64,000 nucleotides of DNA from Anthoceros angustus (Eukaryota > Streptophyta > Anthocerotopsida > Anthocerotales > Anthocerotaceae). The notes under the pieces were generated by a model. The model did no database searches. It worked only from the letters and a program-made list of their open reading frames with translations, and was not told the DNA's origin. The stretch is from the NCBI GenBank assembly GCA_010909165.1, contig VJWM01000280.1, forward strand, positions 78,024-142,023. The letters run 5' to 3'. Below, piece after piece: positions 46,018 to 56,730 of this stretch. The stretch's first letter is position 1. Every line of letters begins with the position of its first letter. The translations under genes and the position numbers were made by a program.

Positions 46018-46705
46018 ATTAGTGCCATCAGCGGTCTTGGAATTCCCTAGGAATTACAGACCTTGGTCGGTGAGACACTCGCGCAGCGCCAGCGGCTCGG
46101 CGTTACGCAGAAAACTGTGATGTGCTCTGGATGACATGGAACAGCGCAGCGGCCTCCACCACTTGCTAAAGTGCTCTATCATCACCAAGATGTACCGTTA
46201 CCTTGGTGTCTTAGGCGGCTCTCCTATGAGGTCGCGGGACCACGAAGAAGAGCCCCATGATGGGGAGTGGAGTGCGGCTACAGGTGCTGCATAGTGAAGG
46301 ATGTTTTGTGGCGGTCACATGGCTCCTGACAAGCGACACATTCCGGACTTGTGCATGCATGCCAAACCCGGATTGATGAGGGGGCGATAATTGTAGGTCC
46401 TCTTGACTCCAAAATGCCCCATGTCATCATGTACTCTTGAATGAGATATTACACGATCTCCGGGAGGTGGAACCGTTCCACACCATGGGCCTCTCGGATG
46501 AGGTACCCATCTCTCCAGTAGTAGGCAGCAGCACGTTCATGCCACGCTCACGAGCTTTGCTCCAATCTTCACCTAGGCGGCGGTTGCACAAAGCGTTATG
46601 CGTCCTCCCATATGTCCTTGGGGACATGTTGAGCTGCTGCAACCTCAAGCTGTCCAAGGCATGTCATGGCCACCAAGGCAGCTCTGACCGTCTGCACATC
46701 CTCGT
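46018..46705 (-). pseudogene. Gypsy G1-family integrase fragment
   Basis: This is the integrase zinc finger and catalytic-core region, homologous to 48,420-49,065 and 52,800-53,480 but more decayed. It ends in a catcctcatcct run where the sequence switches to the LTR-like block. Confidence 0.7.
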
Positions 46706-47285
46706 GGCTGATCATCCTCATCCTCATCCTCATCCTCAATGTGTGTGGTGGCGTGGCGCACCTCGGTGCAAATATCTGAATCAAAGGGCTGCCTACGGGC
46801 TGCACAGGTTGGTAATCCATGACCTGCCGCGGCACCCACACACATTACGTCGTTACGGGCCACATGCACACCAAAACCTTGCATTCATAATCCAGCAACA
46901 CCGCGGTTTTGCGTGAGTCTCAGCAACATTCCTTTCCACGGACTTCGACAACTGGTTGTTGCAGCTGCCATCGCCGATCTTGAGGTCTTGGCCGCCATCA
47001 TGAGCAAGCACCTCCTCTCGGTGTGATGAGGCCACCACCTCGCATGATCCTTGGCCGTTGCAGCAGCGGGCTTCATGATGTAGCCCACGAGCCACCTGCC
47101 GGGTTTGCAGCCCTGGTTCTAGAAATGACCTAAATGGCCTAATAACCTATCCTGATAATGTCAGTTAAATAGCTTCATATGGGGTAAGCTAATTAATAGC
47201 TATTTCCTAATGGCCAAAATCACATATATAGCCAGCCTACCTCTAGGCTACTATATATATTCTTGTAAAACAAGTCTGGTGCCAC
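46706..47285 (-). mobile_element. LTR-like block of G1 family, copy 1
   Basis: This block of about 580 bases is shared with 50,110-50,735 and 60,405-60,945. On the minus strand it starts TGGCACCAGACTTG. It has a TATA candidate (ctatatatgtg, about 47,225) and runs on through a Cys-rich-looking stretch. The three copies diverge immediately outside TGGCACC, which supports an element border there, but I see no polypurine tract next to it, so LTR identity is tentative. Confidence 0.55.
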
Positions 47286-48110
47286 GGTACCGCCGTGCAT
47301 CACCGGCTGTTGGGCACATAAGACGTGCATCCCGCCTCAGTCCGGCCCGACCTTCAGCTGCAACAAGAAAACAGGGCAAAAGGAAATTTTCACGCCACAC
47401 CACCGATGGATCGGCTAGAAGAAAGGCAGCATGGCGAAGAAGGAGAATGGAATTATCCAGCACCTGGAAGGAAAGAATAAGGAAACCCCAAACAGATCGA
47501 TCACAGCCATGCTCAAGCACGATTGCAACGCTATGGGGCCATAGCACGTCACACGTAGAATGGCAGATGCCACATGAACCCAATTGTGACTAGCAGCCAT
47601 GAAACCTTGCAATGCAATCACATCCATCTTCACAATCGAAACGAATTGAAACACACACCGAGTAGCGACACTTTGAACAATACCAAAGTTGCCGAACCCC
47701 GCACCAAAGGTGGCTGCAAGCGAAAAAGGTGGAACCCCATTGCATCCATCACAGCGGCATGAGCTGCGTCATCCGGGCGCAGATCGCATGGGTAATCAAG
47801 GATCCAATCCGTTACAATGGTGGGGTCAAGGTTAGGAGATACGGGCACAATTTTGGTGTGATCGAAATGACCGCCATCGGATCCTGCAAGACCAACACTC
47901 CATTGGACTTGACCTCCCGATCCTAAGCACATGTCTGCCGAAGTCTCAAGAGTGTCACTGTTGAAGAAAGATACAGAAATCCCCAGCCTGGAATTTCTTA
48001 AGCTTGGGCTGAAGCTCCCTGCGAGTGTGCATTTTAGTGTGTCCGGTGCCGAAGAATGTGCAAATTTTTCCATAGCCATCGGCATCACTAGACGAGAAAG
48101 GCAGCCACAT
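47286..48110 (-). pseudogene. Gypsy G1-family polyprotein tail
   Basis: A 152-codon minus-strand frame (47630-48088) includes SDGGHFDHTKIVPVSPNLDP and VTDWILDYPC. Compared with 51,000-51,600 this is the region after the integrase core. Its lower end (47,290-47,620) is duplicated at 50,736-51,110. No chromodomain is recognisable. Confidence 0.55.
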
Positions 48111-48180
48111 CACCTATCATCCTAGCCCGTGGCTGGATCATCCAATGAGGACCACGGACTGCATCTGTTTAGCGATGGAG

Positions 48181-49067
48181 CTAGGTGAACGCTCCACCAA
48201 GAAGGAAATAGGGTGAGAAATGAGCTAGGAAGCGCGGCTCATTCTGCACCCCATCAATATATAAGGCAGCATGATGTCCCAATCCCCTTCGGCTGCTGCA
48301 GACAGAGCTTATGGAGGCCCTTTTGATGGTTTGAACCATCCTCTCAGCCAACCCGTCGGCCTGAGGGTGGTCCCTGCTGGTCCTCCTGTGGTCAATTAGT
48401 GCCACATCCAACAGGTCTTGGAATTCCCTCGAATTCTGAACCTTGGTCGGTGAGACACTCCAAGAATCGCCAAAAAGCGGCTCAGCACGTTCTGCAAGAA
48501 AGCCTGTGATGTGCTCCTGGATGACTTGTCGTGCAACGCCACGGCCTCCACCCACTTGCTAAAGTGCTCTATCATCACCAAGATGTACACGTTACCTTGG
48601 TGTCTTGGGCAGCTCTCCTATGAGGTCGCAGGACCACCTGAAGAAGAGCCCCATGATGGGGAGTGGGTGCAGCTCTGGGTGCTGCATAGTGAAGGATGTT
48701 TTGACGTCACATGGCTCACAGCAAGCGACACATTCCCGGACTTGTGCATGCATGCCAAACCAGTGGAAGTGAGGGGCCAGCAAGCTGTAGGTCCTCTTGA
48801 CTCCAAAATGCCCGATGTCATCATGTACTCTTCGAATGAGATCAGCACGATCTCCGGGAGGTGGAACCAGCCGTTCCACACCATGGGCCTGCCTCCGGAT
48901 GAGGTACCCATCTCTCCAGTAGTAGGCAGCAGCACGTTGCTGTACACGCTCACATTCTGCTGCTGTCCAATCTTCACCTAGCTGGCCAGTTTGCACAAAC
49001 TGAATTGTATGCACGTCCTCCCATATGTCCTTGGGGACATGTTGAGCTGCTGCAACCTCAAGCTGTC
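48181..49067 (-). pseudogene. Gypsy G1-family integrase (best copy)
   Basis: Integrase inserts the element's cDNA into the genome. The 140-codon frame (48592-49014) has the zinc-binding motif as HDDIGHFGVKRT and CVACCEPC. It is followed by WSCDLIGELPKT with the first catalytic Asp. Next come YILVMIEHFSKWVEAVAL (48396-48590), LTDQGSEF with the second Asp (about 48,428-48,451), and HPQADGLAERMVQTIK with the catalytic Glu (about 48,325-48,370). Three frames are needed, so it is broken as read. At 49,067 it joins TFIIB-like sequence in the bases AAGGC. Confidence 0.82.
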
Positions 49068-49374
49068 AAGGCGTATATCAGTCGGTCATGAGTGGGAACC
49101 CGTGCATTCGTGTTCCGCAGGTGGATGCAACCCATTTTTCCTTTGCGAAGTGCGGATGCAAGTGGTTAGGCCAGCATGGTCGAGCAAGTCATCCGCGTGT
49201 ATGGGGCGTCCCACACGCTCCTTCTCCTCGTGCTCGGTGTCATTATCGAACTTCCTATATTCCAAGGTTTCGTCGATCCGTTCTTCTAACACTAGACCGC
49301 ACCTTGCAAAATCGCTCCGGACTGCTGTCCTCATAAATCTCATCTTTATCTTGCACTCTAGACATTTCATCCAT
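49068..49374 (-). pseudogene. TFIIB-like copy 23 (N-terminal third)
   Basis: The frame 49086-49370 reads the zinc ribbon and core segment continuously: MKCLECKIK, CGLVLEERIDETLEYRKF and DDLLDHAGLTTC. Confidence 0.75.
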
Positions 49375-50108
49375 ATTCTCTGTCCCGAGATAATTAAAAA
49401 GTGGAATGTGTAGCCTTCAAATCGTTAACCCACGAGGGCTTTGGACAATGAGTGACTAACAATGATTGTTTTCAAACAAGAAAGGATTCCACAGTGACCT
49501 TGAACCTTGACACCTTACGAGGGCTTGTCCAATGTTTATGAATATATGTAAGTCGCATCCCTCATTTATATACCCAAGTTTTCCTTGGCCCTTGGGAATC
49601 TTACGTGGAATTTTGCATCCAAACCCCTAATTACCATGGGCCAAGGAACAATCATCCTTGGATTTCGTCATCCCCTTTTTCCCCCCTTAAATTCCCACTT
49701 CCTTCGAGGTTGATTCCGTCCTTGGACTTTGGCCTCACAAATTTTTCCACAAAGTTCTTCTTTCTCGAGCAGGACGCCAAGAGTCCGCTAGCCTACTTGC
49801 GCCTCGGACGCCGGAGTCTGCCGTCCTATTGGCGCACTCCGGCACCCAAGGCCAAGATGCCGAGTCCGTCGGCCTACCCGCACGATCGAGCCTCCCACTC
49901 CCCAATGCGACGTTCTCTCGGCCCGGTTTAGGGTTATCGGGCCTACCACTCCCGAGTCGCCGTCCTTCGGCCCTCCCGTGAGACTTCTCACCGGTGAGTG
50001 CACGATGGCGTTGTCGTGCAATCCCGACCATCGTGAAGCTTGAGAAACCGTTTTAATTTTTGAAAGTGTTTCGTAGAAAGGGCCTATGTAAATTAGCCTA
50101 CTTGTACC
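49375..50108. repeat. Array unit, TATA segment to early core
   Basis: This is a standard segment with a telo-box at about 49,925. It leaves at gcctacttgtaccaa for G1-family sequence. Confidence 0.88.
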
Positions 50109-50109
50109 A

Positions 50110-50735
50110 AGAGCTACAGCAAAATCTGCCTGTCCTCGTGGCTGATCATCCTCATCCTCATCCTCATCCTCAATGTGTGTGGGTGCTGTGGCGCACCTCG
50201 GTGCAAAATCGAGATCAAAGGGCTGCCCTACACGGGCTGCCTGGAGTTGGTAAATCCGTGACCTGCCGCAGCACCCACACACACAATCGTTCTGAGCCAC
50301 ATGCACACCAAAACCTTGCATTCCAATCAGAAATCCAGCAACACCGCGGTTTTGCGTGAGTCTCAACAACATTCCCTTTCCACGGACTTGACAACTGGTT
50401 GTTGCAGCTGCCATCGCCAGTCTTGAGGTCTTGGCCGCCATCATGAGCAAGCACCTCCCTCTCGGTGTGATGAGGCCACCACCTCGCGTGATCCTTTGGC
50501 GTTGCAGCAGCGGGCTTCATGATGTAGCCCACGAGCCACCTGCCGGGTTTGCAGCCCTGGTTCTAGAAATGACCTAAATGGCCTAATAACCTATCCTGAT
50601 AATGTCAGTTAAATAGCTTCATATGGGGTAAGCTAATTAATAGCTATTTCCTAATGGCCAAAATCACATATATAGCCAGCCTACCTCTAGGCTACTATAT
50701 ATATTCTTGTAAACAAGTCTGGTGCCACGACAGCT
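50110..50735 (-). mobile_element. LTR-like block of G1 family, copy 2
   Basis: It matches 46,706-47,285 and 60,405-60,945, including the TGGCACCAGACTTG border on the minus strand and the ctatatatgtg TATA candidate. Its far side starts with tcctcgtggctgatcatcctc, a run shared with the integrase region. Confidence 0.55.
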
Positions 50736-51902
50736 GTCGTGCATCACCGGCTGTTGGGCACACAAGGTACGTGCATCCCGCGCTCCAGTCCGGCCCGACC
50801 TTCAGCTGCAACAAGAAAACAGGGCAAAAGGAAATTCTGTCCAGCTGATGGACGGGCTAGAAGAAAGGCAGCATGGCGAAGAAGGAGAACTGGAATTATC
50901 CAGCACCTGGAAGGAAAGAATAAGGAAACCCCAAACAGCATCAGCATCACAGCCATGCTCAAGCACGATTGCAACGCTATGGGGCCATAGCACCTGTCAC
51001 ACGTAGAATGGCAGATGCCACATGAACCCAATTGTGACTAGCAGCCATGAAACCTTGCAATGCAATCACATCCATCTTCACAACTGAAAACGAATTGAAA
51101 CAGTCACACCTGAGTAGCAGTTTCAGCACACTTTGAACAATACCAAAGTTGCTCAGGAACCTCAGCCAAAGGTGGCTGCAAGCAGAAAAGGTGGAACCCC
51201 CATTGCATCCATCACAAAGCAGCATGAGCTCTCGTCATCCGTGGGTAATCGCTGGCGGGATCCAATCAGCTGTTACAATGGTGGGGTCAAGGTTAGGGAG
51301 ATGGCACGGGCACAATTTTGGTGTGATCAGAAATGACCCTGCCATCAGATCCTGCAGCACCAACACTCCATTGGACTTGACCTCCTGATCCTAAGCACAT
51401 GTCTGCTGCTGGAAGTCTCAAGAGTGTCAGCTGTTTGGCGTTGAAGATACACGAAATCCCCAGCCTGGAATTTCTTAAGCTTGGGCCTGAAGCTCCCGCT
51501 GCAGTGTGGGCGTTAGTGTGTCGATGCTGTGCAATGTGCAAATTTTTCCATAGCCATCGGCATCACTCGGACGGAAAAGGCAGCCCTGTCACCTATCATC
51601 CTAGCCCAAGTGGCTGGATCATCCAGCGAGACCACGGCCTGCATCTGTTTAGCGATGGAGCTAGGTGGAACAGGCTCCCTGCCAAAGAAGGAAATAGGGT
51701 GAGAAATGAGCTAGGGAAGCGTGCGGCTCATTCGGTACCCCATCAATATATAAGGCAGCATGATGTCCCAATCCCCTTCGGGGCAGAGCTTGCGGAGGCC
51801 CTTTTGATGGTTTGAACCATCCTCTCAGCCAACCCGTCGGCCTGAGGGTGGTCCCTGCTGGTCCTCCTGTGGTCAATTAGTGCCACATCCAACAGGTCTT
51901 GG
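50736..51902 (-). pseudogene. Element G1, integrase end and polyprotein tail
   Basis: Minus-strand pieces include the integrase Glu region (HPQADGLAERMVQTIK, about 51,810-51,860), then MCLGSGGQVQWSV and SDGRVISDHTKIVPV. It is interrupted at 51,902, inside the integrase core, by an array segment joined at TTCCCTCGA. Confidence 0.65.
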
Positions 51903-52668
51903 AATTCCCTCGAGATCTTCGGACCATGTATATAACTCCTGACCATTGTAGAGCTTGGATATCGAATTTTTGTTTTCCGAGGGCACTCCAGACTTGAAGA
52001 GCGGCTCTCGCACTTTCCTTGCGCATTTCGAGCTGGAACAAAATAGTCTTGCAAAATCCTTGGGCGGATAGCTTGGGCTGTTGATTTCCTCGGGTCTGTG
52101 ACCGTCATGCACGGCCCTCATTTCTAGGAGGTCCACCAACCCAACAACCCCTGGTCAAGGCTATAGGCTGCAGTACCCAAAGCCTCGTAGATTTCTTGCA
52201 TTGACCGAGGAGTCCTTTCTTCTTTACAAGCCACGTACATAGCGGCAGCCACATACGTCTCTTCATCCCTTTTCTCAAGACCCTCGCCTTCTTGTACAAG
52301 GAACTTGCCAATACTGCGTGTTGTGCACAATTCTCATTCTTTCTGCGAGCTCAAATCCTATCAAAGGCGATATCAGTGCCCAGGTCAGTGAGGAACCCGT
52401 GCATTCGTGTTCCGGTGTGGATGCAACCCATTTTTCCTTTGCGCTTTGTGCGGATGCAAGTGGTTAGGCCAGCATGGTCGAGCAAGTCATCAGGTGTCAA
52501 AGACGTCCTTCCTTCTCCTCGTGCTCGGTGTCATTATCGAACTTCCTATATTCCAAGGTTTCGTCGATCGACGTTCTTCTAACACTAGACCGCACCTGTG
52601 CAATCTTTGTCTCGGATGCTGTCCTCATAAATCTGTCTTTATCTTGCACTCTAGACATTTCACTCCAT
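51903..52668 (-). pseudogene. TFIIB-like copy 24, embedded in the integrase of G1
   Basis: The second cyclin repeat is cut at its first third by the join to integrase; the rest to the start codon (52,666-52,668) is present. Its zinc-ribbon region has private variants (tgtgcaatctttgtctcgg) shared with 53,613-53,803. Confidence 0.75.
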
Positions 52669-52797
52669 ATTCTACCTGTCCCGAGATAATTAAAAAGTGG
52701 AATGTAGCCTTCAAATCGTTAACCCACGAGGGCTTTGGACAATGAGTGACTAAGCACAATGATTGTTTTCAAAGCAGTAAAGGATTCCACGGTGACC
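52669..52797. repeat. Array TATA-side segment embedded in G1
   Basis: About 130 bases after the TFIIB start codon. It ends at gtgaccttgaaccttg, where integrase resumes (shared bases TGAACCTTG). Confidence 0.85.
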
Positions 52798-53612
52798 TTG
52801 AACCTTGGTCGGTGAGACACTCCGCGCAACTGCCAAAGCGGCTCAGCACGTTCTGCAAGAAAGCCTGTGATGTGCTCCTGGATGACTTGTCAGGCAACGC
52901 CACGGCCTCCACCCACTTGCTAAAGTGCTCTATCATCACCAAGATGTACACGTTACCCCTTGGTGTCTTGGGCAGCTCTCCTGAGGTCGCGGACCACCTG
53001 AAGAAGAGCCCCATGATGGGGAGTGGGTGCAGCTCTGGGTGCTGCATAGTGAAGGATGTTTTTGGTCACATGGCTCACAGCAAGCGACACATTCCCGGAC
53101 TTGTGCATGCATGCCAAACCAGTGGAAGTGAGGGGCCAGCAAGCTGTAGGTCCTCTTGACTCCAAAATGCCCCATGTCATCATGTACTCTTGAATGAGAT
53201 CAGCACGATCTCCGGGAGGTGGAACCAGCCGTTCCACACCATGGGCCTGCCTCGGATGAGGTACCCATCTCTCCAGTAGTAGGCAGCAGCACGTTGCTGT
53301 ACCGCTCACATTCTGCTGCTGTCCAATCTTCACCTAGCTGGCCAGTTTGCACAAACTGAATTGTATGCACGTCCTCCCATATGTCCTTGGGGACATGTTG
53401 AGCTGCTGCAACCTCAAGCTGTCCAAGGCATGTCATGGCCACCAAGGCAGCTACAGCAAAATCTGCCTGTCCTCGTGGCTGATCATCCTCATCCTGCCTA
53501 GCCTCCGTGGCATCCCTACAGCTGCTATCCGGATTCCTGGAGAGGGTGTCCGCATTCTGATGTGGCCTGTGCTCCACATGGAAGTTGTAATCCTGCAAAA
53601 ATCATGGCCCAG
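52798..53612 (-). pseudogene. Element G1, RNase H end, zinc finger and integrase core
   Basis: The frame 53200-53598 starts with DYNFHVEHRPHQNADTLSRN, the typical gypsy RNase H end, and continues to the integrase N-terminus. Next come FGVKRTYSLLAPHFHW (52,936-53,175) and YILVMIEHFSKWVEAVAL with CLTDQG (52,769-53,047). Upstream at 53,612 it joins TFIIB-like DNA at CGAGCAAGT. Confidence 0.78.
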
Positions 53613-54166
53613 CGAGCAAGTCATCAGGTGTCAAAAGACGTCCTTCCTTCTCCTCGTGCTCGGTGTCATTATCGAACTTCCTATATTCCAAGGTTTCGTC
53701 GATCGACGTTCTTCTAACACTAGACCGCACCTGTGCAATCTTTGTCTCGGATGCTGTCCTCATAAATCTGTCTTTATCTTGCACTCTAGACATTTCACTC
53801 CATATTCTACCTGTCCCGAGATAATTAAAAAGTGGAATGTAGCCTTCAAATCGTTAACCCACGAGGGCTTTGGACAATGAGTGACTAAGCACAATGATTG
53901 TTTTCAAAGCAGTAAAGGATTCCAGTGACCTTGAACCTTGACACCTTACGAGGGCTTGTCCAATGTTTATGAATATATGTAAGTCGCATCCCTCATTTAT
54001 ATACCCAAGTTTTCCTTGGCCTTGGGAATCTTACGTGGAATTTTGCATCCGAAACCCCTAATTACCATGGGCCAAGGAACAATCATCCTTGGATTTCGTC
54101 ATCCCTTTTTTCCCCCTTAAATTCGCCCACTTCCTTGAGGTTGATTCCGTCCTTGGACTTTGGCCT
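53613..54166. repeat. Array segment (TFIIB start plus TATA side) embedded in G1
   Basis: A TFIIB-like zinc-ribbon piece occupies 53,613-53,803, followed by the normal TATA/inverted-repeat and CT-rich segment to ggcctca. The first 310 bases duplicate 52,485-52,795. Confidence 0.85.
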
Positions 54167-54667
54167 CAACGGTTGTTGCTGCGTGAGGCAAAGGCAATCA
54201 CACGTTCCTTCCCTGCTCATCCTCTTGCTTGCGCAGCACCCAGCCCCAGACTACTCCAGTCTGTATGAAGCACAAACGGCTTGTCAAAATTGGGACGAGC
54301 CATAATGGGTGATGTGCTGAGCCGCTCTTTCAAGGTGTCAAAAGACTGTTGAGCATGCTCATCCCACAGCCACTCCACGTCCTTGCGCAATAGGTTGTTC
54401 AGCGGTTTAGCAATCCTGCTGAAATTCTGGATGTACACCCTGTAATAGTTGCACAATCCTAGAAATGCCCGTAGTGCTGACACATTGGTGGGCTCCTTCA
54501 CCCGCTGAATGGCCTGGATCTTGGCTGCATGAGGCATGACTCCATTGGGCACGATCTTGTGTCCCAAGTATGCTACAGTGCTCATCCCAAACTCACATTT
54601 GGAGGGTGGCACGTGAGCTCAGCCTTCGCAACCTAAGGAACAGATCCTCTAGATGTGCCAAGTGCTG
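54167..54667 (-). pseudogene. Element G1, reverse transcriptase thumb and RNase H start
   Basis: The 131-codon frame (54217-54612) reads KCEFGMSTVAYLGHKI, ALRAFLGLCNYYRVYI, KPLNNLLRKDVEWLWDEHA, RPNFDKPFVLHTDWSS. These are the gypsy RT connection (FLG..NYYR) and the RNase H start (the Asp in LHTDWS). HLAHLEDLF lies just before it (about 54,640). The frame ends where array DNA begins at 54,668. Confidence 0.8.
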
Positions 54668-54945
54668 CTCAAAATCCTTGGGCGGATAGCTTTGGGCCAG
54701 CGCGGATTTCCTGGTCTGTGACTCGTCATGCACGGCCCTCATTTCTAGGAGGTCCACCAACTTCCCAACAACCCCGTCAAGGCTATAGCAGTACCCAAAG
54801 CCTCGTAGATTTCTTGCATTGACCGAGGAGTCCTTTCTTCTTTACAAGCCACGTACATAGCGGCGACACATCGTCTCTTCACAACTCCCTTTTCTCAAGA
54901 CCCTCGCCTTCTTGTACAAGGAACTTGCCAATGCGTGTTGTGCAC
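54668..54945 (-). pseudogene. TFIIB-like fragment 26, embedded in the reverse transcriptase of G1
   Basis: It contains the linker and first cyclin repeat only. It sits between the RT catalytic loop (CYIDDVL, 54,947-54,970) and HLAHLEDLF, replacing only the few codons expected between these motifs. Confidence 0.78.
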
Positions 54946-55560
54946 AAGGACATCGTCAATGTAGCACATCAAATATGCTGCACCTGCCAGCACAAGATCC
55001 ATTATCCTCTGGAAGGTGACTGGTGCATTTTAAATCCAAAAGGCATCACCAGCCACTCCACAGCTGCTGAGATCCATGGAAGGCAGTCTTCTTGATGTCC
55101 TCCTCAGCAACCGGCACCTGGTTGAATCCTTGGCGTAGGTCAAGTGTGGAGAAGAAGACTGACTGCCCAATGCGGTCAAAAATTTCTTCAGGGTCGCATC
55201 GGTGCGATCCTGTGCTGTTGCTACATTTATGGGACGATAGTCCCCGCATCCTCTTCTCAGTCCACAGCCCTTGGCTGTCCTTCTTGGGCATCACGGTGGC
55301 AGCAGCATAGTCACTGCTGGAGGGCCTGATCAACCCTGCTTCCAGCAATTCCCTGCAGCGGGCGTCCACCATGTCCCATTCTGTCTTGCTGAGACGGTAC
55401 CTTCTCCTGTAGATGGGCTCCGAGGTGGTAAGGTTGATCCTAAAGGTCAACACATTACACCTCTTCAGCTCCTTCATTGAGAAGGCGAAGCAGTCTCGAT
55501 ACTTCAGCAGTAGCACGTGAATCCTCTGCTTCTGCGGTCTGTGAGCTCATCCCCATCTTC
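54946..55560 (-). pseudogene. Element G1, reverse transcriptase fingers and palm
   Basis: RT copies the element's RNA into DNA. The 156-codon frame (55046-55516) reads YRDCFAFSMKELKRC, RRYRLSKTEWDMVDARCREL, LIRPSSSDYAAATVMPKKDS, PEEIFDRIGQSVFFSTLDLR, GFNQVPVAEEDIKKTAFHG. STLDLR carries the first catalytic Asp. The catalytic CYIDDVL is at 54,947-54,970. A stretch between KRMRG and PEEIF has lost a few bases. Confidence 0.82.
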
Positions 55561-55789
55561 CAAGGGAAATTATCAGCTGTGACCTTTGTTGATGCTCCAT
55601 GCTCACTTCCCTTGTGGTCAGATGCGGAAAGCAGACCTGTTTCCCCATGTAGGCTGCTCCACCCCCAGCATCTGGCCAAAAGGGTAGGTGAGTGTAGCCA
55701 GGAAAGGAAAATGGACAGCATCTGCTGGGCACATACTGGCCAGCAAGCTAGGAAGGGCTACAGCTGCAACTTGGCGTGCAATTGAAAGG
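55561..55789 (-). other. Linker between methyltransferase and reverse transcriptase of G1
   Basis: Minus-strand frames read PFGQMLGVEQPTWGNRSAF and KVTADNFPWKMG. They continue without a gap into the RT N-terminus. No domain is recognised. Confidence 0.45.
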
Positions 55790-56730
55790 CGAGGCAGAGG
55801 CTGACCAGCCAAGTAATGGCGTGAAGGTCCATGGCTCTGCCTATGGCTGCAGCACGCTGGGGTCGAGTGACTTGAGGTGCTGCTGTAGAGCCTGTTTGGA
55901 AAACCCATCAGGCGCTCGCTCCTCTACTCCAGGTTCCTCCCATTGCTGAGTGGTAGTGTTAAGGAGCATGCCATTGCCTTGAGCTCTGTATGCAAAGAGC
56001 CTGGAAAACTCACAGCGTGGGCACGCGTCTGTCTCGGCTGCCCTGGCACATTGGTAGGGAACCAAGGTGCACGCTCACTAGCAGTGACTGGCTTGGGCTG
56101 ATGATGTGGTTCCAAGACCAGCTGCAGCTGCAAGTGGGGATCCCTGGTGGTGCCACGTAAGGCTAGCTCCAGAAAGAAGAGGGACAAGGTTTGTCCAATA
56201 ATTGCGTAGCCTGTGGGCATAGCTACCCACCTGGGCAGCATCCATAAGGAATGGGAGCCACATAATGCTGCACAATCACCATGTCCTGTTGCACATGTGG
56301 GCGTGAGTCCAGCTGGGCAGGTGTGTTTTCAAGAGATAAGCACAGCGTGGATTATCTTGCTGAGCCCATGCGAGCACCTGGTGCAAGTCCCGAAAGAGGC
56401 CTGAACGTGCATCTTCTAAGCCTTGGCCACGGCCTGCCCTGGAAAACCCCTGGCATTCCCAGCCAGCGATGACCATGTCCACAGGTCCCAAAGCATGGAT
56501 GTGGGCCTGTTGGATGTGCACATCCTGTGGCCAGGCCGTAAAACGCTGTGAGTGGCCTCTGGGGGTAGTTGCTGTGGGCGCTGTTGCAGCCCAAGCAGTC
56601 TGAAGGCTGCAATGTCCCTGGCTATTGGGTCCTTGTCACAATAGACATAGCGCGGATAGTGAGCCCGTCAATAGCAAAGCCTCCAGGCCAGTGCAGATAC
56701 CCCAAATAGCTCTACCACCGTTAGTTCAGG
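55790..56730 (-). pseudogene. C5-cytosine DNA methyltransferase domain inside gypsy element G1
   Basis: Family knowledge: C5-methyltransferases transfer methyl from SAM to cytosine using an attacking Cys in motif IV (usually PCQ). Seen here, in order: motif I TVVELFG (about 56,703-56,724) then GLEALL; RYVYCDKDPIARDIA (SAM side); VDMVIAGWECQGFSRAG with the Cys kept but Pro replaced by Glu (about 56,432-56,480); LEDARSGLFRDL; motif VI as ENTP (about 56,322-56,334); DAAQVGSYAHRLRNYW, a motif VIII like that of DNMT3/DRM enzymes (about 56,195-56,240); CEFSRLFAYRAQGNGML; EEPGVEER then LMGFP (about 55,900-55,940); and RAMDLHAITWL, motif X (about 55,808-55,840). The motifs are in conserved linear order over about 300 codons, so the domain looks full-length. 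At least six frame breaks occur, several next to G or C runs. It sits between protease and RT. A degenerate host gene insertion is unlikely because retroelement frames continue on both sides in the same orientation. Confidence 0.8.

Noticed and set aside
47210-47593. 127-codon plus-strand frame
   Set aside because: It runs opposite the G1-family tail and LTR-like block, shows no motif, and is not preserved in the duplicate at 50,654-51,006.
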